Position numbers and translations under genes: made by a program. The notes beneath the pieces were generated by a model. It was not told the origin of the DNA. It did no database searches and saw nothing but the letters and a program-made list of their open reading frames with translations. A stretch of DNA of 64,000 bases, taken from assembly GCF_045689735.1 (NCBI RefSeq), contig NZ_CP142685.1, positions 1,550,001 to 1,614,000 of the forward strand, given 5' to 3'. Shown piece after piece: positions 1 to 9,333 of this stretch (positions are counted from its first letter, which is position 1; the number at the start of each line of letters is the position of its first letter). Origin of the DNA: Halothiobacillus sp045689735. GTDB taxonomy: Bacteria > Pseudomonadota > Gammaproteobacteria > Halothiobacillales > Halothiobacillaceae.

Positions 1-730
1 TGATAAACGCTTTGCCAACTAAATTCTGCTCCGGCACGAATCCCCAATAGCGGCTGTCATTGCTATTGTCCCGGTTATCCCCCATCGCAAAGTAACTGTG
101 TGGGGGCACCACCCATTCGCCATCGCGGGTATAGCCGTCTTTTTCAAACAACACGGCATGTTTGAGGCCCATCAAATCTTCCTGATAGACGCTCGCCCCC
201 GCCATCCGCATGCCATCGTCGCCTGGGTAAATCCCTTCATAGGTTTCCGGTTGCAGCACGCCGTTGATCCAGAGTTTATTGCCCACCACGCGGATGTGAT
301 CCCCCGGCAGGCCAATGATGCGCTTGATGTAATCCACCTTGGGATCATTCGGGTAACGGAATACGACCACATCCCCGCGCTGGGGCTCGCCCACCGGAAT
401 GATCTTGGTATCGAGCACCGGCAGGCGCAGGCCGTAACTGAATTTGTTGACCAGAATGAAATCCCCGACCAGCAGGGTGGGCATCATCGAGCCCGAAGGA
501 ATGCGGAAGGGCTCGGCAATGAACGAGCGCACCACCAGTACGATCAGCAGCACCGGAAAGAACGATTTGGCGTAATCGACCAGCAGGGGCTCGGGCACCA
601 CCACGGGCTGATCGCTCACCTCGCCGGTTGCCGCCCGACGGATGCGCGCCTGTTTGAACACGAGACTATCTGTCAGCCAAATCAGACCCGTCGCCACGGT
701 GCCGAGCACCAAAAGTAAAGTGAAATCCAT
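1..730 (-). CDS. lepB: Signal peptidase I (3' end outside window)
   Basis: Membrane-bound serine protease that cleaves Sec and Tat signal peptides. About 243 residues are visible before the window edge. The first residues form a transmembrane segment (MDFTLLLVLGTVATGLIWL), a charged linker follows, and a second hydrophobic segment (FFPVLLIVLVVRSF) precedes the catalytic domain. The nucleophile lies in IPSGSMMPTLL (Ser at about residue 81) and the general base in VDYIKRIIGLPGD (Lys at about 136). The box GDNRDNSNDSRYWGFVP is also present. The ATG at 728-730 lies 22 bp downstream of the lepA stop on the same strand, the usual lepA-lepB operon. Confidence 0.96.
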   Translation of the reverse strand, partial: MDFTLLLVLGTVATGLIWLTDSLVFKQARIRRAATGEVSDQPVVVPEPLLVDYAKSFFPVLLIVLVVRSFIAEPFRIPSGSMMPTLLVGDFILVNKFSYGLRLPVLDTKIIPVGEPQRGDVVVFRYPNDPKVDYIKRIIGLPGDHIRVVGNKLWINGVLQPETYEGIYPGDDGMRMAGASVYQEDLMGLKHAVLFEKDGYTRDGEWVVPPHSYFAMGDNRDNSNDSRYWGFVPEQNLVGKAFI

Positions 731-752
731 CGCGTTGCCTTTGCGTTGAGGG

Positions 753-2555
753 TTATTTGTTGTTATCCATTTTCAGAACCGCCAGAAAGGCTTCCTGCGG
801 CACTTCAACCTGACCGATCTGCTTCATGCGCTTCTTGCCTTTTTTCTGTTTATCCAGCAACTTGCGTTTACGCGATACATCGCCGCCGTAACACTTGGCC
901 AGCACATTTTTGCGCAGCGCCTTGACCGTCGTCCGGGCGATGATTTTCGCCCCGATGGCCGCCTGCACCGCCACTTCGAACATTTGTTGCGGGATCAGTT
1001 CCTTGAGTTTTTCCGCCAGATCCCGCCCACGCGACTGGGCAATGCTGCGGTGCACGATCAGCGAGAGCGCATCGACGATTTCGCCATTGATCAGCATGTC
1101 CATTTTGACGAGATCGGCCGCTTCAAAGCGCACGAAGCGATAATCGAAGGAGGCATAGCCCCGGCTGATGGATTTGAGCCGGTCGAAAAAGTCCAGCACC
1201 ACCTCGCCCAACGGCAGTTCGAACACCAGCGTGACTTGCTGGCCGGCGTAGCTCAGATTTTTCTGCACGCCCCGCTTCTCGATACACAGGCCGATCACGG
1301 CACCCACATATTCATCCGGGCAGAAAATACTGGCCTCGATGATCGGCTCCCGCAATTCCTTGATATTACTCGGGTTCGGTAACTGCGCCGGGTTGTGGAT
1401 CTGGTAGGTCGTGCCATCGGTCTCAACCACCTCATAAACCACCGTCGGCGCGGTCGTAATCAGGTCGAGATCGTATTCCCGCTCCAGGCGCTCCTGCACA
1501 ATCTCCATGTGCAACAAGCCCAAAAAGCCGCAGCGGAAGCCAAAGCCCAGCGCCTGTGAGACTTCCGGCTCGAAGTGCAGCGCGGCATCATTCAGCCGCA
1601 ATTTGCGCAGCGCTTCACGCAGATCTTCGTAATCCTCGCCTTCCACCGGATACAAGCCAGAAAATACGCGCGGCTGCATTTCCTTGAAGCCCGGCAAGGC
1701 CTCGGTGGCGCCATTTTCTGCATCGGTGAGCGTATCGCCGACCTTGGCGGAATCGATATTCTTGATGCCCGCGATGACGAAGCCGACATCCCCGGCATAC
1801 AGCCCCTCGCGCTCCAGCGTTTTGGGTGTGAACACCCCGACTTTTTCCACCTGGAAGATATCGCCCGTGCCCATCGCCTTGATTTTCCGCTTGGGCAGAA
1901 TCGCGCCGTCGATGACCCGCACCAAAGCCACCACACCGACATAGTTATCGAACCAGGAATCGATGATCAGCGCCTTGAGCGGCCCCGCTTCATTGCCCAC
2001 CGGCGGCGGAATCTCCGCAATCAGCCGTTCGAGCACCGCGTCGATCCCCACCCCGGTTTTTGCCGAAGTCAGCACCGCATCGTGCGCATCGATGCCGATG
2101 ACATCCTCGATTTCCTGCTTGACGCGCTCCGGCTCAGCGGCCGGCAGATCGATCTTGTTCAGAATCGGCACGACGGTGAGACCCAAATCGATGGCGGTAT
2201 AGCAGTTCGCCACCGATTGCGCTTCCACGCCCTGGGAGGCATCCACCACCAGCAAGGCGCCTTCGCAGGCCGCGAGCGAGCGCGACACCTCGTAGGAGAA
2301 ATCCACATGCCCCGGCGTGTCGATGAAATTCAGCCGATAGACCTCGCCATTTCGCGCTTTGTAATCCAGCGATACGCTCTGCGCCTTGATGGTGATGCCG
2401 CGCTCGCGCTCAATGTCCATCGAATCCAGCACCTGCGCATCCATCTCCCGCTCCGATAGACCGCCGCAGAGCTGGATGATGCGATCCGACAGGGTCGATT
2501 TGCCATGATCGATATGCGCGATGATGGAAAAATTCCGGATGTGCTTGAGTCTCAT
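753..2555 (-). CDS. lepA: Elongation factor 4 (ribosome back-translocase LepA)
   Basis: Translational GTPase that binds stalled or mistranslocated ribosomes. From the ATG at 2553-2555 the product is 600 residues, the normal family length, beginning MRLKHIRNFSIIAHIDHGKST with the G1 loop at the N terminus. Later come the G3 box DTPGHVDF and the G4 box NKID, then EF-G-like domains and the LepA-specific C-terminal domain with a basic stretch (DVSRKRKLLDKQKKGKKRMK). An in-frame start 19 codons upstream would add residues unlike the family; the chosen ATG is preceded by GGTGA. First gene of the lepA-lepB unit. Confidence 0.97.
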   Translation of the reverse strand: MRLKHIRNFSIIAHIDHGKSTLSDRIIQLCGGLSEREMDAQVLDSMDIERERGITIKAQSVSLDYKARNGEVYRLNFIDTPGHVDFSYEVSRSLAACEGALLVVDASQGVEAQSVANCYTAIDLGLTVVPILNKIDLPAAEPERVKQEIEDVIGIDAHDAVLTSAKTGVGIDAVLERLIAEIPPPVGNEAGPLKALIIDSWFDNYVGVVALVRVIDGAILPKRKIKAMGTGDIFQVEKVGVFTPKTLEREGLYAGDVGFVIAGIKNIDSAKVGDTLTDAENGATEALPGFKEMQPRVFSGLYPVEGEDYEDLREALRKLRLNDAALHFEPEVSQALGFGFRCGFLGLLHMEIVQERLEREYDLDLITTAPTVVYEVVETDGTTYQIHNPAQLPNPSNIKELREPIIEASIFCPDEYVGAVIGLCIEKRGVQKNLSYAGQQVTLVFELPLGEVVLDFFDRLKSISRGYASFDYRFVRFEAADLVKMDMLINGEIVDALSLIVHRSIAQSRGRDLAEKLKELIPQQMFEVAVQAAIGAKIIARTTVKALRKNVLAKCYGGDVSRKRKLLDKQKKGKKRMKQIGQVEVPQEAFLAVLKMDNNK

Positions 2556-2706
2556 ATCACCACTAAACATCATCGAGCCCGCCCCGCCAACGAGGATAAA
2601 CGCCCGATACACAGTAAAAGGGGCGACAGTTTACCGGGGATGCGCGCAAATCCCCACTCAAGAATGCAGATCCTGCGAAAACCTCAACCCATCTCGGCCG
2701 AACCGA

Positions 2707-2755
2707 GCATGGCAAGCGACCATCTGCCATGCTAAATTGTTAGCCATCTAACAAT
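2707..2755. promoter_or_regulatory. Two adjacent perfect palindromes upstream of the RND efflux operon
   Basis: GCATGGCA (2707-2714) and TGCCATGC (2725-2732) are perfect 8-bp arms with a 10-bp spacer. Three bases later ATTGTTAG (2736-2743) and CTAACAAT (2748-2755) form a second perfect dyad with a 4-bp spacer. They end 30 bp before the adaptor-protein start, a typical place for a TetR or MarR-type repressor operator. No such regulator gene is in the window, so the operator role is inference. Confidence 0.5.
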
Positions 2756-2785
2756 CATCCTCGACAGACTGTGCAGGATCGTCCC

Positions 2786-3931
2786 ATGCCGTATATTCCA
2801 GAACCGCTTTCATGGCGTATGCGTCGCCTGCGGCTCGCCGCCATCCCGCTGCTGGCTGCGGCGTGGTGTTGCCCCGCAGTCCAGGCCAAACCGGCCATGC
2901 CCGCGCCGATCGTGCCCGTGATGCGCCTCGCCCCTCAAACCGTCACCGTCTATGCCCACTTCACCGGCACCACCGCTGCCAACCGACTGGTCACGGTGCG
3001 CGCCCAGACGGGCGGCATTCTGCTCAAACGCGAATTCGTCGAAGGCGACCTCGTTCGTGCGGGGCAGCCCTTGTTTTCGCTGGATGACCGCCCGTATGTT
3101 GCCGCTCTGAACGAGGCCAAGGCCGCCGTGGCCGCCGCCAAGGCAAACCGCGATGCGGCCGCCCGCGACAACGCCCGCATCAGCACGCTGTTCGCCAAGG
3201 GCGTCGCCAGCACCAAGGAACGGGATGATGCACAATCGGCACTGGAAGTGGCCAACGCTGCGGTGGCACTGGCACAGGCCAAACAGGCCAGTGCGGAAGT
3301 CACGCTAGGCTATACCCGCATCACCGCGCCGATCAGCGGAATCGCCGGTCTTCGGCAGGTCGCCGTCGGCAATCTGATCAAAACCGACGATGCGCTGGTC
3401 GAGATCGACGCGATCGACCCGATACAAGTGCTGTTCACCACCTCAGCCGATAATCCCTATGCACAGACGCCCGCCCTGAATCCCAGCGCGACGCATCCCG
3501 TCCCGATCACGCTTACGGCTGATGGCTTGGCGCAACCCATGTCTGGCGAGCTGAACTTTCGCGCCACCGCCATCGATCCGCAAACCAACAGCATCCGGTT
3601 CCGTGCCACCGTCCCCAACCCCGAGGGCAGACTGAAGCCCAATGCCTTCGTGCAGATCTCGCTCGCGGTCGAGCAACGCCCCCAGGCGATCGTTATCCCC
3701 CCCACCGCCATCACGACCGGCATCCGTCCCGGCAGCTTCGCGGTGTACACCGTCAATCCGGCTCAGGAGGTATCGCTCGTTCCCGTTACCCTAGGGCCGC
3801 TGACGCCGCAAGGCCAACTCATCGATCAAGGGCTCACAGCCGGCGAGACCATCGTGACCGATGGCCTGGTGAAACTCCGCCCCGGCATCAAAATCGAGCC
3901 GGCGAAAGACGCGGCCAAAACCGCCCCTTAA
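2786..3931 (+). CDS. RND efflux periplasmic adaptor (membrane fusion) protein
   Basis: Periplasmic adaptor that links an inner-membrane RND pump to an outer-membrane channel. From the ATG at 2786 (AGGA seven bases upstream) it is 381 residues, with a signal peptide ending near CCPAVQA. It then has the barrel-sandwich half starting TVTVYAHFTGTTAANRLV, an alanine-rich alpha-helical hairpin (about residues 100-170), the second lipoyl half (TLGYTRITAPISGIAGLRQV) and a C-terminal beta-barrel/membrane-proximal domain. A GTG five codons upstream (2771) is an alternative start. It is followed after 16 bp by the pump gene. No outer-membrane channel gene is adjacent, so a separately encoded TolC is presumed. 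Substrate unknown. Confidence 0.93.
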   Translation: MPYIPEPLSWRMRRLRLAAIPLLAAAWCCPAVQAKPAMPAPIVPVMRLAPQTVTVYAHFTGTTAANRLVTVRAQTGGILLKREFVEGDLVRAGQPLFSLDDRPYVAALNEAKAAVAAAKANRDAAARDNARISTLFAKGVASTKERDDAQSALEVANAAVALAQAKQASAEVTLGYTRITAPISGIAGLRQVAVGNLIKTDDALVEIDAIDPIQVLFTTSADNPYAQTPALNPSATHPVPITLTADGLAQPMSGELNFRATAIDPQTNSIRFRATVPNPEGRLKPNAFVQISLAVEQRPQAIVIPPTAITTGIRPGSFAVYTVNPAQEVSLVPVTLGPLTPQGQLIDQGLTAGETIVTDGLVKLRPGIKIEPAKDAAKTAP

Positions 3932-3947
3932 TGCCCAGAGTGCGGCC

Positions 3948-6900
3948 ATGATCTCGACTTTCTTCATCCATCGACCGATTTTTGCCTCCGTGCTGGCGAT
4001 TGTGATCACGCTGGCTGGCGCGGCGGCGTTTACCGGCTTGCCGGTGGAGCAATACCCGCAGATCGTCCCGCCGGATGTGCAGGTATCCGCGACTTATAAC
4101 GGCGCCGATGCCGCCACGATCGCCGAATCGGTCGCCGCCCCGCTGGAACAGCGCATCAACGGGGTCGAGCACATGCTCTACATGACCTCGACCAGCGCGG
4201 ATGACGGCACGATGAATCTCACCGTCACTTTCGCCAATGGCACCGACCCTGATCAGGCGGCCATCGATGTCAATAACCGCGTGCAACAGGCGCTGCCGCA
4301 GTTGCCGCAGGAGGTGCGCGATCAAGGCGTGGTGGTGCAAAAGAAAAGCACCGCCATTTTGATGGTGATCACCCTGCTGTCGGAACACGGCGAGTTCAAT
4401 ACCCAATTCATTTCGAACTACGCGTTGCTCAATGTCATCGATGAACTCAAACGCATCGACGGCGTGGGCGATGCCCTGCTGTTCGGCGCGCAGGATTATT
4501 CGATGCGCGTCTGGCTCGATCCGGCGAAACTCGCCCACTTTGGCCTGACCCCGGCGGATGTCAGTGCTGCCATCAAGGCGCAAAGCGCGCAGTTTGCCGC
4601 AGGCAAGCTCAATAACGCCCCGAATGATCCGGCCTACGAATTCACCTACACGCTGAAAGCCGATGGGCGATTCAGCGCGGTTGAACAATTCAAAAACATC
4701 ATCCTGCGCGGCAATGCCACGGGGGGCGCCTTGCGGCTAAAGGATGTGGCGCGGGTGGAACTCGGTTCGAAAACCTATGGCTTCAATGCCACCTTCAATG
4801 GCAAGCCGACCGTACCGATTGGGATCTTTCTCGCGCCGGGCGCCAACGCCCTCGACACGGTGGCGGCCATTCGCGACAAAATGGCGACGCTTGCCCAGGC
4901 CTTTCCCGGCGATTTGACCTATAAGGTTCCACTCGACACCACCGACTTCGTCCGCATCTCCATTCACGAGGTACTCAAAACCCTGTTTGAAGCCATGGTG
5001 CTGGTGGTGCTGGTCATTTTCATTTTCCTGCAAAAGCCGCGCGCCACCCTCGTCCCCCTAGTCGCCATTCCCGTCGCGCTGATTGGCGCCCTGGCCGGGC
5101 TGTATATCGCGGGCATGTCGATCAACCTGTTGACTTTGTTCGGCTTTGTTCTGGCGATCGGCATCGTGGTCGATGATGCGATTATCGTGATCGAAAATGT
5201 CGAGCGCCTGATGCGGGAAGACGGCTTGCCCGCCCGCGAGGCCGCCATCAAGGCCATGGGGCAGGTCACGGGGCCGATCATCGCCACCACTCTGGTGCTG
5301 CTCGCCGTGTTCATTCCCGTGGCGTTTATTCCGGGGCTCGCCGGGGAAATGTACCGGCAATTTGCTATTGCGATTTCGATTTCCGTCCTGCTCTCCGCCG
5401 TCATTGCCCTCACCCTGACCCCCGCCATGACGGCGCTGCTGCTCGACAAGCACGAGGACAAGCCCCCCGCCCTACCGTTCCGGCTGTTCAATCAGGGCTT
5501 TGCGGGCTTGACCCGTCGGTACATGGCGCTGGTGCGGTTCTTTCTGAGGGCATGGCCACTCGGGCTGATTCTGTTCGCGGGCGTGATCGCGGCGGCCATC
5601 GTGCTGTTCAAACACTCGCCCACCGGGCTGGTGCCGAATGAAGACCAGGGCTATTTCATCTCCATCATCAAGCTCGCGCCCGGCGCCTCGCTCGATCGCA
5701 CCGGCGAAGTGCGTGATCAGCTCAGCGAGATTGTGCGGCACGATCCGAATGTGTACTCCATCGTCGCTTTCGCCGGGCGCGATCTGCTCTCCGACACGGC
5801 CCGAGCCAATGTCGGGGTGGCTTTCACCCGCCTGATGCCCTGGGATGACCGCCCCAACCCCGATCAAAGCGTGCAAGCGATGGCGCAGAAGGTCACCGCC
5901 CAGGCGCGGCAGATTCCCCAAGGCCAGGTATTTTCCTTCGTGCCCCCGCCGATTCGTGGCATTTCGACCACGGGCGGCTTCGAGCTCTACCTGCAAAATC
6001 GTGGGAACGGGGGGCTGGCCGCACTCAACACCGCCGTACAAAACCTGATCGCCGCCGCGAATAAACGGCCGGAACTCAGCGGTGTACGCACCACCTTCGA
6101 ATTCAATATTCCGCAATACACCGTGCGGGTAGATCGCGATAAAGCCTACGCGCTCGGAGTGCCGGTGCAGTCGATTTACGCCGCGCTGCAATCCACCTTT
6201 GGTACCGGCTATGTCAATGATTTCACGCTGTACGGGCGGAATTTTCAGGTCAATCTGGCGGCCGATGCCCCCGACCGCAGCCACCCCGCCAATCTCGAAC
6301 AGGTCTTCGTTCGGGGCGGCAGCGGGCAACTCATTCCGATTGCCTCGCTCGTCACGCTGACCCGCGTGACCGGCCCGGATGTAGTCAACCGGTTCAATAT
6401 CTTCCCGGCCGCCAAAATTATGGGGAATCCCGCCCCCGGCTATTCTTCGGGTCAGGCGCTCAAGGCCATGCAGGAAGTGGCCGCCAGCACCTTGTCGAAC
6501 AACTTCAGCCTCGGCTGGATCGGTGCGGCGTATCAGGAACTGACCGCCGGAGAAGCGGGCGCCATCGCCTTCGGCCTCGGGATCATCATGGTATTCCTGA
6601 TTCTCTCTGCCCTTTATGAACGCTGGACGCTGCCGCTCGCCGTCATCACCGCCGTGCCCTTTGCCGTGCTCGGCGCGCTACTGGCCAACTGGCTGCGCGG
6701 GCTCGACATCGATGTGTATTTTCAGGTGGGGCTGCTGATCCTCGTCGCCATGTCCGCCAAAAACGCCATCCTGATCGTCGAATTCGCCGCCCGCCTGCAC
6801 CAGGAGGGGCTGAGCATCACCGAAGCGGCGCTGGAAGCAGCGCGGATTCGCTTCCGCCCGGTCGTGATGACCTCCATGGCGTTCATTCTGGGCGTCATTC

Positions 6901-7079
6901 CCCTCGCCCTGGCGAGTGGCGCCGGCGAAGGCGCGCGCCACGCCCTAGGCACCGGCATCGTCGGCGGTATGATTTTGGCCACCTATGTGGCCATTCTGTT
7001 CGTCCCGATGTTTTTTGAGTTGCTACAAGCATTCAGCGACCGAGGCGCGCGGAGGAAGAAATCGCATGAAACCCCTTGA
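3948..7079 (+). CDS. RND multidrug efflux permease (AcrB/HAE1 family)
   Basis: Inner-membrane proton-driven exporter, 1043 residues, the full family length. The N terminus MISTFFIHRPIFASVLAIVI is the first transmembrane helix, followed by the porter domain and the TM2-6 block. The proton-relay aspartate pair is in GIVVDDAIIVIENVERLM. The second half has the relay lysine in MSAKNAILIVEFAARLH and ends with the last helices (VAILFVPMFFELL). Translated with the adaptor upstream (16-bp gap); its last 14 bp overlap the alkyltransferase gene. The sequence does not show which compounds it exports. Confidence 0.96.
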   Translation: MISTFFIHRPIFASVLAIVITLAGAAAFTGLPVEQYPQIVPPDVQVSATYNGADAATIAESVAAPLEQRINGVEHMLYMTSTSADDGTMNLTVTFANGTDPDQAAIDVNNRVQQALPQLPQEVRDQGVVVQKKSTAILMVITLLSEHGEFNTQFISNYALLNVIDELKRIDGVGDALLFGAQDYSMRVWLDPAKLAHFGLTPADVSAAIKAQSAQFAAGKLNNAPNDPAYEFTYTLKADGRFSAVEQFKNIILRGNATGGALRLKDVARVELGSKTYGFNATFNGKPTVPIGIFLAPGANALDTVAAIRDKMATLAQAFPGDLTYKVPLDTTDFVRISIHEVLKTLFEAMVLVVLVIFIFLQKPRATLVPLVAIPVALIGALAGLYIAGMSINLLTLFGFVLAIGIVVDDAIIVIENVERLMREDGLPAREAAIKAMGQVTGPIIATTLVLLAVFIPVAFIPGLAGEMYRQFAIAISISVLLSAVIALTLTPAMTALLLDKHEDKPPALPFRLFNQGFAGLTRRYMALVRFFLRAWPLGLILFAGVIAAAIVLFKHSPTGLVPNEDQGYFISIIKLAPGASLDRTGEVRDQLSEIVRHDPNVYSIVAFAGRDLLSDTARANVGVAFTRLMPWDDRPNPDQSVQAMAQKVTAQARQIPQGQVFSFVPPPIRGISTTGGFELYLQNRGNGGLAALNTAVQNLIAAANKRPELSGVRTTFEFNIPQYTVRVDRDKAYALGVPVQSIYAALQSTFGTGYVNDFTLYGRNFQVNLAADAPDRSHPANLEQVFVRGGSGQLIPIASLVTLTRVTGPDVVNRFNIFPAAKIMGNPAPGYSSGQALKAMQEVAASTLSNNFSLGWIGAAYQELTAGEAGAIAFGLGIIMVFLILSALYERWTLPLAVITAVPFAVLGALLANWLRGLDIDVYFQVGLLILVAMSAKNAILIVEFAARLHQEGLSITEAALEAARIRFRPVVMTSMAFILGVIPLALASGAGEGARHALGTGIVGGMILATYVAILFVPMFFELLQAFSDRGARRKKSHETP

Positions 7080-7575
7080 TGCATCAAACCTCCAGACCTT
7101 CCTTCTGCCCCAAGTGATGCCCGCCGTGGTCTGCCGCATCCACCGCGACGCCGACGGGGTGGCGACCGCCTGCGCACTCGACTGGCACAACCCCGGAGAA
7201 CCCCTCACCCCACCGTCGGCGTTGCCCCGCCGCTGGCAGCCGACCGGCAGCGCCTTCGCCCGGCGCGTCTGGCGGGCGCTGCGCGACATCCCCGCCGGAG
7301 AAACCCGCAGTTACCGCGACATCGCCCGCGAGATCGGTCAACCCCTGGCCGCCCGCGCGGTCGGCGGTGCCGTCGGGCGCAATCCCTTCGCCCCGTTTAT
7401 CCCCTGCCATCGGGTCATTGCCCAAAATGGGCAGCTCAGTGGCTACGCCTTCGGCACCGCCATCAAAGCTGCGTTGTTGGCCGCCGAGCAGATCAGCGGC
7501 AATTCATTAGCCAACGCTTATGATGGAATCAATAATTTCATCGACATGACCGGGGTCACAATTGAACTGTCTTAA
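7066..7575 (+). CDS. ogt: Methylated-DNA-[protein]-cysteine S-methyltransferase
   Basis: Suicidal DNA repair protein that takes alkyl groups from O6-alkylguanine onto a cysteine. The 169-residue product contains the DNA-binding helix-turn-helix region (RVWRALRDIPAGETRSYRDIAREIG), the arginine-finger/asparagine stretch RAVGGAVGRNPFAP, and the active-site box IPCHRVIAQNG. The ATG at 7066 has a strong GGAGGAAG eight bases upstream and overlaps the efflux gene by 14 bp, so translation is probably coupled. The motif after the active site is GYAFGTAIK rather than the usual glycine-rich GYxGG form, and the last 35 or so residues have no counterpart I recognise. The ogt symbol is by family, not by proven orthology. 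Confidence 0.88.
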   Translation: MKPLDASNLQTFLLPQVMPAVVCRIHRDADGVATACALDWHNPGEPLTPPSALPRRWQPTGSAFARRVWRALRDIPAGETRSYRDIAREIGQPLAARAVGGAVGRNPFAPFIPCHRVIAQNGQLSGYAFGTAIKAALLAAEQISGNSLANAYDGINNFIDMTGVTIELS

Positions 7576-7662
7576 GGCATAATCGTCAGACAGTGCTGCG
7601 CGCTCGTTTAACGATAAACTTGCGTCAGTCCGTGCAATAAAACCAAATTTTTAGGGGCATTC

Positions 7663-8082
7663 ATGAAAAAATTGATTCTGGTCGCCGCCATGGCAAGTGT
7701 GATGACAGGCGTCGCGTTCGCCGATGGTCCCAAGCCTGAAGTGATTGTTAACCCGAATGTGCAATTCCTTGGCCACACCGTGCCGATGAATGGCTCAGAC
7801 ATCTACGGCACCATCCACATCATTCCGGTCGCTGCCGATAAAACCAAGTTTGTTGCCAGCTTCAAAGGCAAAAATGTGGCCGGCCCGTTGACCTTCTCCA
7901 TCAATGAAGGCCGCTGCCGCGATTCAGCTACCAACAAGGTCAAATATCCCCTGACCAATGTGAGCAACGGCAAATCCGAAACCGTGGTCGATGTCGCCAC
8001 CCCGAAAATTTTCGAAGTCGATGTGCTGTCTTACACACTGAAAGAAGGCAACAAAGTCGTCTCTTGCGGCACCATTCAATAA
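7663..8082 (+). CDS. Small exported protein of unknown function
   Basis: 139 residues with a clear Sec signal peptide (MKKLILVAAMASVMTGVAFA, then DGPKPE). The mature part of about 119 residues looks beta-rich, with two cysteines, one in NEGRCRDSATN and one near the C terminus in KVVSCGTIQ, that could form a disulfide. I do not recognise the family. It has its own strong terminator and lies in a less GC-rich stretch between the efflux operon and the DUF3034 gene, consistent with a single-gene transcript. Confidence 0.75.
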   Translation: MKKLILVAAMASVMTGVAFADGPKPEVIVNPNVQFLGHTVPMNGSDIYGTIHIIPVAADKTKFVASFKGKNVAGPLTFSINEGRCRDSATNKVKYPLTNVSNGKSETVVDVATPKIFEVDVLSYTLKEGNKVVSCGTIQ

Positions 8083-8097
8083 AACCGGTCGCCAGAC

Positions 8098-8130
8098 AAA
8101 AAACCCCCGCTCAGTGAGCGGGGGTTTTTC
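8098..8130 (+). terminator. Rho-independent terminator after the small exported protein
   Basis: A hairpin with arms CCCCCGCTCA and TGAGCGGGGG around a two-base loop, flanked by A and T runs. It starts 16 bp after the stop codon. The flanking A and T tracts would let it work in both directions, but no convergent gene is next to it. Confidence 0.93.
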
Positions 8131-8322
8131 TTTGTGCATGCACAAATCTCAGCTACCGCCCAGTTAGTTCACAAACCAATCCAATTTGGACGGCGCTGGG
8201 CGATCAGCATCTATCGGCTCATTTCCATTTCATTTTCAAGGGTAATAACTTGCACCTAGTATATATCTCCCTGCGTATACGGTAGGCGCAATTCGCGCGG
8301 CACTGAACCACGAGGGAAAAAA

Positions 8323-9303
8323 ATGCAATCCGCTCAAACAATAAAAGACGCACAGGAACCATCAAGAAACCTGAAAAAATCAGCCGTTTGGATCTCCGTA
8401 ATTCTGGGGGTCGCTCTCTCCGGTACTGGGCTTGCCCATGCCGATGACCTGCTTGGACAAGGACGATTCCTCGCCACTGGGGGAATTCAATCCCTTGATG
8501 GAGCCGCCGGTGGCGGCATCAACCCTTGGGCAGTCATTGCCGGTTATGGCACCAATGAGCAGATCAATCCGACAGCATCGTTTACCAATGTGACCTTGCC
8601 GGATTTCAGTGTAAGCCAGATCGGTGTTTCTGTAGGTATTTTCAATCGACTGGAACTCTCCTATGCCTACCAAACCGGCACACTCGGCAGCAATGTCTTT
8701 AACAAAAACGGCACAGTGGCATTGCCCTTAGACGGCATGAAAATTGGTCAGCATGTATTTGGCGCGAAGGTTCGCCTGTTTGGCGACGCGGTGTACAACA
8801 GCAACAATTTTATCCCGCAGGTGGCTTTGGGCGTGGAGTACAAAAAAGCCGATACCGACAGCAACGCGCTGGTACCCGCACTACAAAGTTTAGGCGCAGG
8901 GGTCAAAGATCACGGAACAGATGTCTACCTGTCCGCCACCAAAGTGTTGATTGGCGGATTCTTCGGCTATAACTGGCTGCTAAACGGCAACTTGCGATAT
9001 ACCAAAGCCAATGAAACCGGGTTATTAGGCTTTGGTGGCGTGAATCATAACTCCGGCCACCTGAAACCCGAGTTTTCGACCGCCGTACTCCTGAGACCAG
9101 ATGTGGCGGTGGGTTATGAATATAAGGGGATCAGCAATAATTTGAGTGACGCCGGATTAAAGCAATCCAGCTGGCAAGATGTTTTTGTAGCTTATTTTCC
9201 CAACAAAAATGTGTCCCTCGCATTAGCGTTCGCCAAACTAGGCAATGTTGGACCCTACACTAATCAAAATGGCATTTACGCCAATGCAACCGTTAGCTTC
9301 TAA
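8323..9303 (+). CDS. DUF3034 family outer-membrane protein
   Basis: 326 residues; an N-terminal extension of about 25 residues precedes a hydrophobic signal segment (AVWISVILGVALSGTGLAHA). The mature protein begins DDLLGQGRFLATGGIQSLDGAAGGGINPW, a start I associate with DUF3034, and continues as alternating short beta strands ending in aromatic residues, with a terminal NATVSF. This suggests a 12- to 14-strand outer-membrane barrel. Function unknown. AGGGA lies seven bases before the ATG. The exported globin follows 30 bp downstream on the same strand, so the two are probably co-transcribed. Confidence 0.82.
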   Translation: MQSAQTIKDAQEPSRNLKKSAVWISVILGVALSGTGLAHADDLLGQGRFLATGGIQSLDGAAGGGINPWAVIAGYGTNEQINPTASFTNVTLPDFSVSQIGVSVGIFNRLELSYAYQTGTLGSNVFNKNGTVALPLDGMKIGQHVFGAKVRLFGDAVYNSNNFIPQVALGVEYKKADTDSNALVPALQSLGAGVKDHGTDVYLSATKVLIGGFFGYNWLLNGNLRYTKANETGLLGFGGVNHNSGHLKPEFSTAVLLRPDVAVGYEYKGISNNLSDAGLKQSSWQDVFVAYFPNKNVSLALAFAKLGNVGPYTNQNGIYANATVSF

Positions 9304-9333
9304 TTAATCAACATAATAATCAAGGAACACATC

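Noticed and set aside
1575..2459. Long open frame opposite lepA (294 codons).
   Set aside because: It is the antisense shadow of a highly conserved GC-rich gene, with a composition rich in Arg and His and no family resemblance. Similar shadows opposite sbcB, slt, cphA and dxs were dropped for the same reason.
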